Shown: positions 6,446 through 7,994 of the stretch, piece by piece
Layout: each line of letters starts with the position of its first letter
How positions within the stretch are numbered: position 1 is the stretch's first letter
DNA from: Dehalococcoidia bacterium
GTDB taxonomy: Bacteria > Chloroflexota > Dehalococcoidia > SZUA-161 > SpSt-899
Length of the DNA stretch: 7,994 bases
NCBI GenBank assembly: GCA_023271485.1
Contig: JALPXT010000061.1
Coordinates: 1 to 7,994 of the forward strand
Direction of reading: 5' to 3'
The notes under the pieces: model-generated
What the model was told of the DNA's origin: nothing
Databases searched by the model: none
What the model saw: only the letters and a program-made list of their open reading frames with translations
Position numbers and translations under genes: made by a program

Positions 6446-7783
6446 TTATTGCCTTCCCTTCCAGAATTCTACCATCCAGGGCGGTAGCTTGTAATCCACG
6501 GTGCCTTCAAACCTTATTCCTTCCCACGCCTTATCGCCCAGGACGGCTCGCCCATCGGGCCAGACCACAACCAGCTCCCCATCTCGCCATTGAATTCCGA
6601 GACCAGTTACATATTCCGGCCCCCAGACTAGATCATGTGGATAAGGTGAATCCATTCCCGTGAACACTACCCTGCCCCCAACGCCAAGGAAATCTGTCTT
6701 CTTGAGTTCATCAATTACCGCATAGGTCTCAAGGGTGCCTGCCCTCTCGATAGCCTCTTTCAGCAGGTAAATTGAGTCATACACGGCGGCACTATAGTAA
6801 GGAAAATCACCAAATCTCTCAAGAAACCTGGTATAGAAAGGAATGGTTTTAGGTGTTATTTCTACAGGGCCCATGAAATTGAAGGTGAGTTCCCACTCTA
6901 CTTTTCCTCCAGTGGCCTCCCAGTGCCGCTTACTCTGTGCGTCCGTATTAATTCCCACCTTGGCTGCCGGAATTTCAAGCTCACCCCATTGCCTGCTGGC
7001 CGTTACCCCTACAGGACCGAGGTAAGCGGTCATTATTATGTGAGCCCCAGCATCCTTTATCGCTGTCAACTCTGCGGTAACATCAGCTGCTATTGGAGAT
7101 GGCCTCCACGCCCCAACAACCTCCATTCCCAGTTGGGGAAGCAGCTCTTTCGCAGCAGCCACTATGGGGTCTGTCCAGACCGCCTTTTCCATCATTAGGG
7201 CTACCTTTGGCGTCTCAATCCCAAGTTCCTGTCTTATCTCACCAGCGGTCATGTCCACAAGAGCGAAAATCATCTTGCCAAGGTACCTGGAATTTACCAC
7301 CGCAGCTCCCCTGAAAAAGTACCTGTATCTCTCATAATCTGCTGCCAGACGCATACATTGCTCTGGATGGGCTGAGCCGACATTTATGAAGATTACCCCA
7401 TGGTCTGCCATCACTTCTTGCTTGGCCAGTACCGCCTCTGTCCTTGCGCCCCCAATTACAAAATCTACCTCATCGACGGTTATGAGCCTTTCCATAGCGC
7501 TTACCGCATCGGTAACGCTGAGCAGCTCGTTAGAATCCGCCTTAACGAGCTCTATCTGATGCATCACCCCTCCGACATTCACACCACCCGCGGCATTTAT
7601 CTCATCTGCCGCCATTTGAGCTCCCCACCACGTATGTTCGCCGACGGTGAACTTCATCGGGCCGATAATCCCAATCCTGATCGTGGGAACTTCCTCAACC
7701 ACCGGAGGACACGCAACCAGGACCGGCATCAGCACCACCAGCATTGCCACGACTGCCAGCATCACCTTTACTTGTCTGGACAT
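6446..7783 (-). CDS. Solute-binding lipoprotein of Liv-type ABC transporter (Peripla_BP_6-like)
   Basis: This 445-residue extracytoplasmic receptor captures the substrate and delivers it to LivH/LivM. Residues 1-24 are a signal peptide (basic SRQVK, then a long hydrophobic core) ending in a lipobox, LVAC, so Cys25 should be lipidated and anchor the mature protein (CPPVVEE). The type I binding fold follows: IRIGIIGPM (35-43), GAQMAADEINAAGGV (54-68), SAMERLI (95-101), DFVIGGARTEA (107-117), and the C-terminal lobe with PYYSAAVYDSIYLLKEAIE (328-346). The end, GLGIQWRDGELVVVWP and later PPWMVEFW, is common in Liv-type receptors of carboxylate or amide substrates. The open frame runs upstream to a TTG at 7828, but that codon lies in a leader hairpin without a ribosome site. 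ATG 7783 has AGGAGGT 8 nt upstream. It is the first gene after a strong promoter. The ligand is unknown. Confidence 0.94.
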   Translation of the reverse strand: MSRQVKVMLAVVAMLVVLMPVLVACPPVVEEVPTIRIGIIGPMKFTVGEHTWWGAQMAADEINAAGGVNVGGVMHQIELVKADSNELLSVTDAVSAMERLITVDEVDFVIGGARTEAVLAKQEVMADHGVIFINVGSAHPEQCMRLAADYERYRYFFRGAAVVNSRYLGKMIFALVDMTAGEIRQELGIETPKVALMMEKAVWTDPIVAAAKELLPQLGMEVVGAWRPSPIAADVTAELTAIKDAGAHIIMTAYLGPVGVTASRQWGELEIPAAKVGINTDAQSKRHWEATGGKVEWELTFNFMGPVEITPKTIPFYTRFLERFGDFPYYSAAVYDSIYLLKEAIERAGTLETYAVIDELKKTDFLGVGGRVVFTGMDSPYPHDLVWGPEYVTGLGIQWRDGELVVVWPDGRAVLGDKAWEGIRFEGTVDYKLPPWMVEFWKGRQ

Positions 7784-7791
7784 CTTTCTAT

Positions 7792-7798
7792 ACCTCCT
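7792..7798 (-). promoter_or_regulatory. Ribosome binding site that fixes the binding-protein start
   Basis: The minus strand reads AGGAGGT here, followed by 8 nt and ATG at 7783. This decides between the ATG and the in-frame TTG at 7828, which has no such site. The ATG also gives a normal-length signal peptide. Confidence 0.85.
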
Positions 7799-7811
7799 CG
7801 CTTGATTGTTG

Positions 7812-7844
7812 GCCCCGTTTGATACCAAATTGTCTCAACGGGGC
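7812..7844 (-). promoter_or_regulatory. Hairpin in the 5' leader of the transporter operon
   Basis: On the plus strand GCCCCGTT (7812-7819) and AACGGGGC (7837-7844) are perfect complements. With one bulged base the stem continues to GCCCCGTT(T)GA / TCAACGGGGC, ten pairs around a 12-nt loop. It sits between the promoter and the ribosome site, with its foot 13 nt upstream of AGGAGG. No U-run follows, so it is not a terminator. It could stabilise the 5' end or bind a regulator. No known riboswitch class was recognised. Confidence 0.5.
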
Positions 7845-7921
7845 AATCCCTGAGAACAAGAATCCTATCGCTATTTCTCCGTAATAGTTTAGTTTTTCCA
7901 AAATTGTAGCTTCTACGCTAT

Positions 7922-7948
7922 ATTATATCACCCCCCCCGCACTGTCAA
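7922..7948 (-). promoter_or_regulatory. Sigma70-type promoter of the transporter operon, spacer with a G8 run
   Basis: On the minus strand a perfect -35, TTGACA (7943-7948), is followed by a 15-nt spacer, GTGC-G8-TGA, and a perfect -10, TATAAT (7922-7927). Shifted by two bases, TAATAT gives a 17-nt spacing with a weaker -10. Transcription would start near 7915, giving a leader of about 130 nt before the binding-protein ATG. No other gene lies between it and the operon. The 15-nt spacing is shorter than the usual 17, and the G run makes spacer length mutable. Confidence 0.75.
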
Positions 7949-7964
7949 GGCTTTCTTATTTCCT

Positions 7965-7975
7965 CTGGACTCCAG
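7965..7975. promoter_or_regulatory. CTGGA-c-TCCAG dyad upstream of the -35; possible operator
   Basis: An 11-bp palindrome (five-base arms, one-base centre) ends 16 bp upstream of the TTGACA box, a position usual for an activator site. A single short dyad is weak evidence and may be chance. Confidence 0.2.
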
Positions 7976-7994
7976 TTTATTTGTAACAGTTTAG

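Noticed and set aside
7784..7828. Upstream TTG start adding 15 residues to the binding protein
   Set aside because: It lies in the leader hairpin without a ribosome site and would put a polar stretch before the signal peptide; ATG 7783 has AGGAGGT at 8 nt.
7882..7994. Near-direct repeat TAAyAGTTTAG (7882-7892 and 7984-7994)
   Set aside because: Eleven bases with one mismatch in AT-rich leader DNA; no position or symmetry supports a function, and the second copy runs to the window end.

Overview
All seven genes in this window lie on the minus strand. Read from high to low coordinates, they form a branched-chain-amino-acid-type (Liv/HAAT) ABC uptake operon with an acyl-CoA synthetase gene in its middle, followed by a short-chain dehydrogenase. 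The organism cannot be named from sequence alone. Base composition is moderate. The binding protein is a lipoprotein with a Cys-Pro-Pro mature end, and the repeat-bearing spacers resemble those of environmental Chloroflexota (Dehalococcoidia-like) or deltaproteobacterial-type anaerobes. I lean weakly to Chloroflexota; this is inference.

Layout in transcription order. 7994-7784 is the operon leader. It holds a strong sigma70-type promoter (TTGACA and TATAAT, spacer 15 nt with a run of eight G) and a 5' untranslated hairpin. 7783-6446 encodes a lipoprotein solute-binding protein. 6445-6229 is a 217-nt spacer with a structured element directly after the stop codon, a CTCTGTG repeat and a heptameric TCAGC/GCTGA repeat. 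6228-5356 is permease LivH and 5355-4291 permease LivM, which carries an unexpected C-terminal four-cysteine zinc-ribbon-like tail. 4253-2550 is a FadD-like acyl-CoA synthetase, 2548-1769 the ATPase LivG and 1779-1030 the ATPase LivF. 1029-793 is a 237-nt spacer with a perfect 13-bp inverted repeat built of two TGACAnTGTCA boxes. 792-40 is an SDR oxidoreductase. Bases 1-39 show nothing recognisable.

The genes are tightly packed: livH/livM abut with no gap, synthetase/livG have a 1-nt gap, and livG/livF overlap by 11 nt. Each start that could be checked has a Shine-Dalgarno sequence, which moved two starts inward from the longest open frame. Together they suggest uptake of a small organic acid (fatty, aromatic or branched carboxylate) by the ABC system, thioesterification to CoA by the co-encoded synthetase, and possibly an oxidoreduction step by the SDR. 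The substrate is not readable from sequence. The core proteins belong to well-known families. The points most worth a second look are the G8 promoter spacer, the LivM zinc-ribbon tail, the double-box inverted repeat before the SDR, and a 9-residue insert in LivG.
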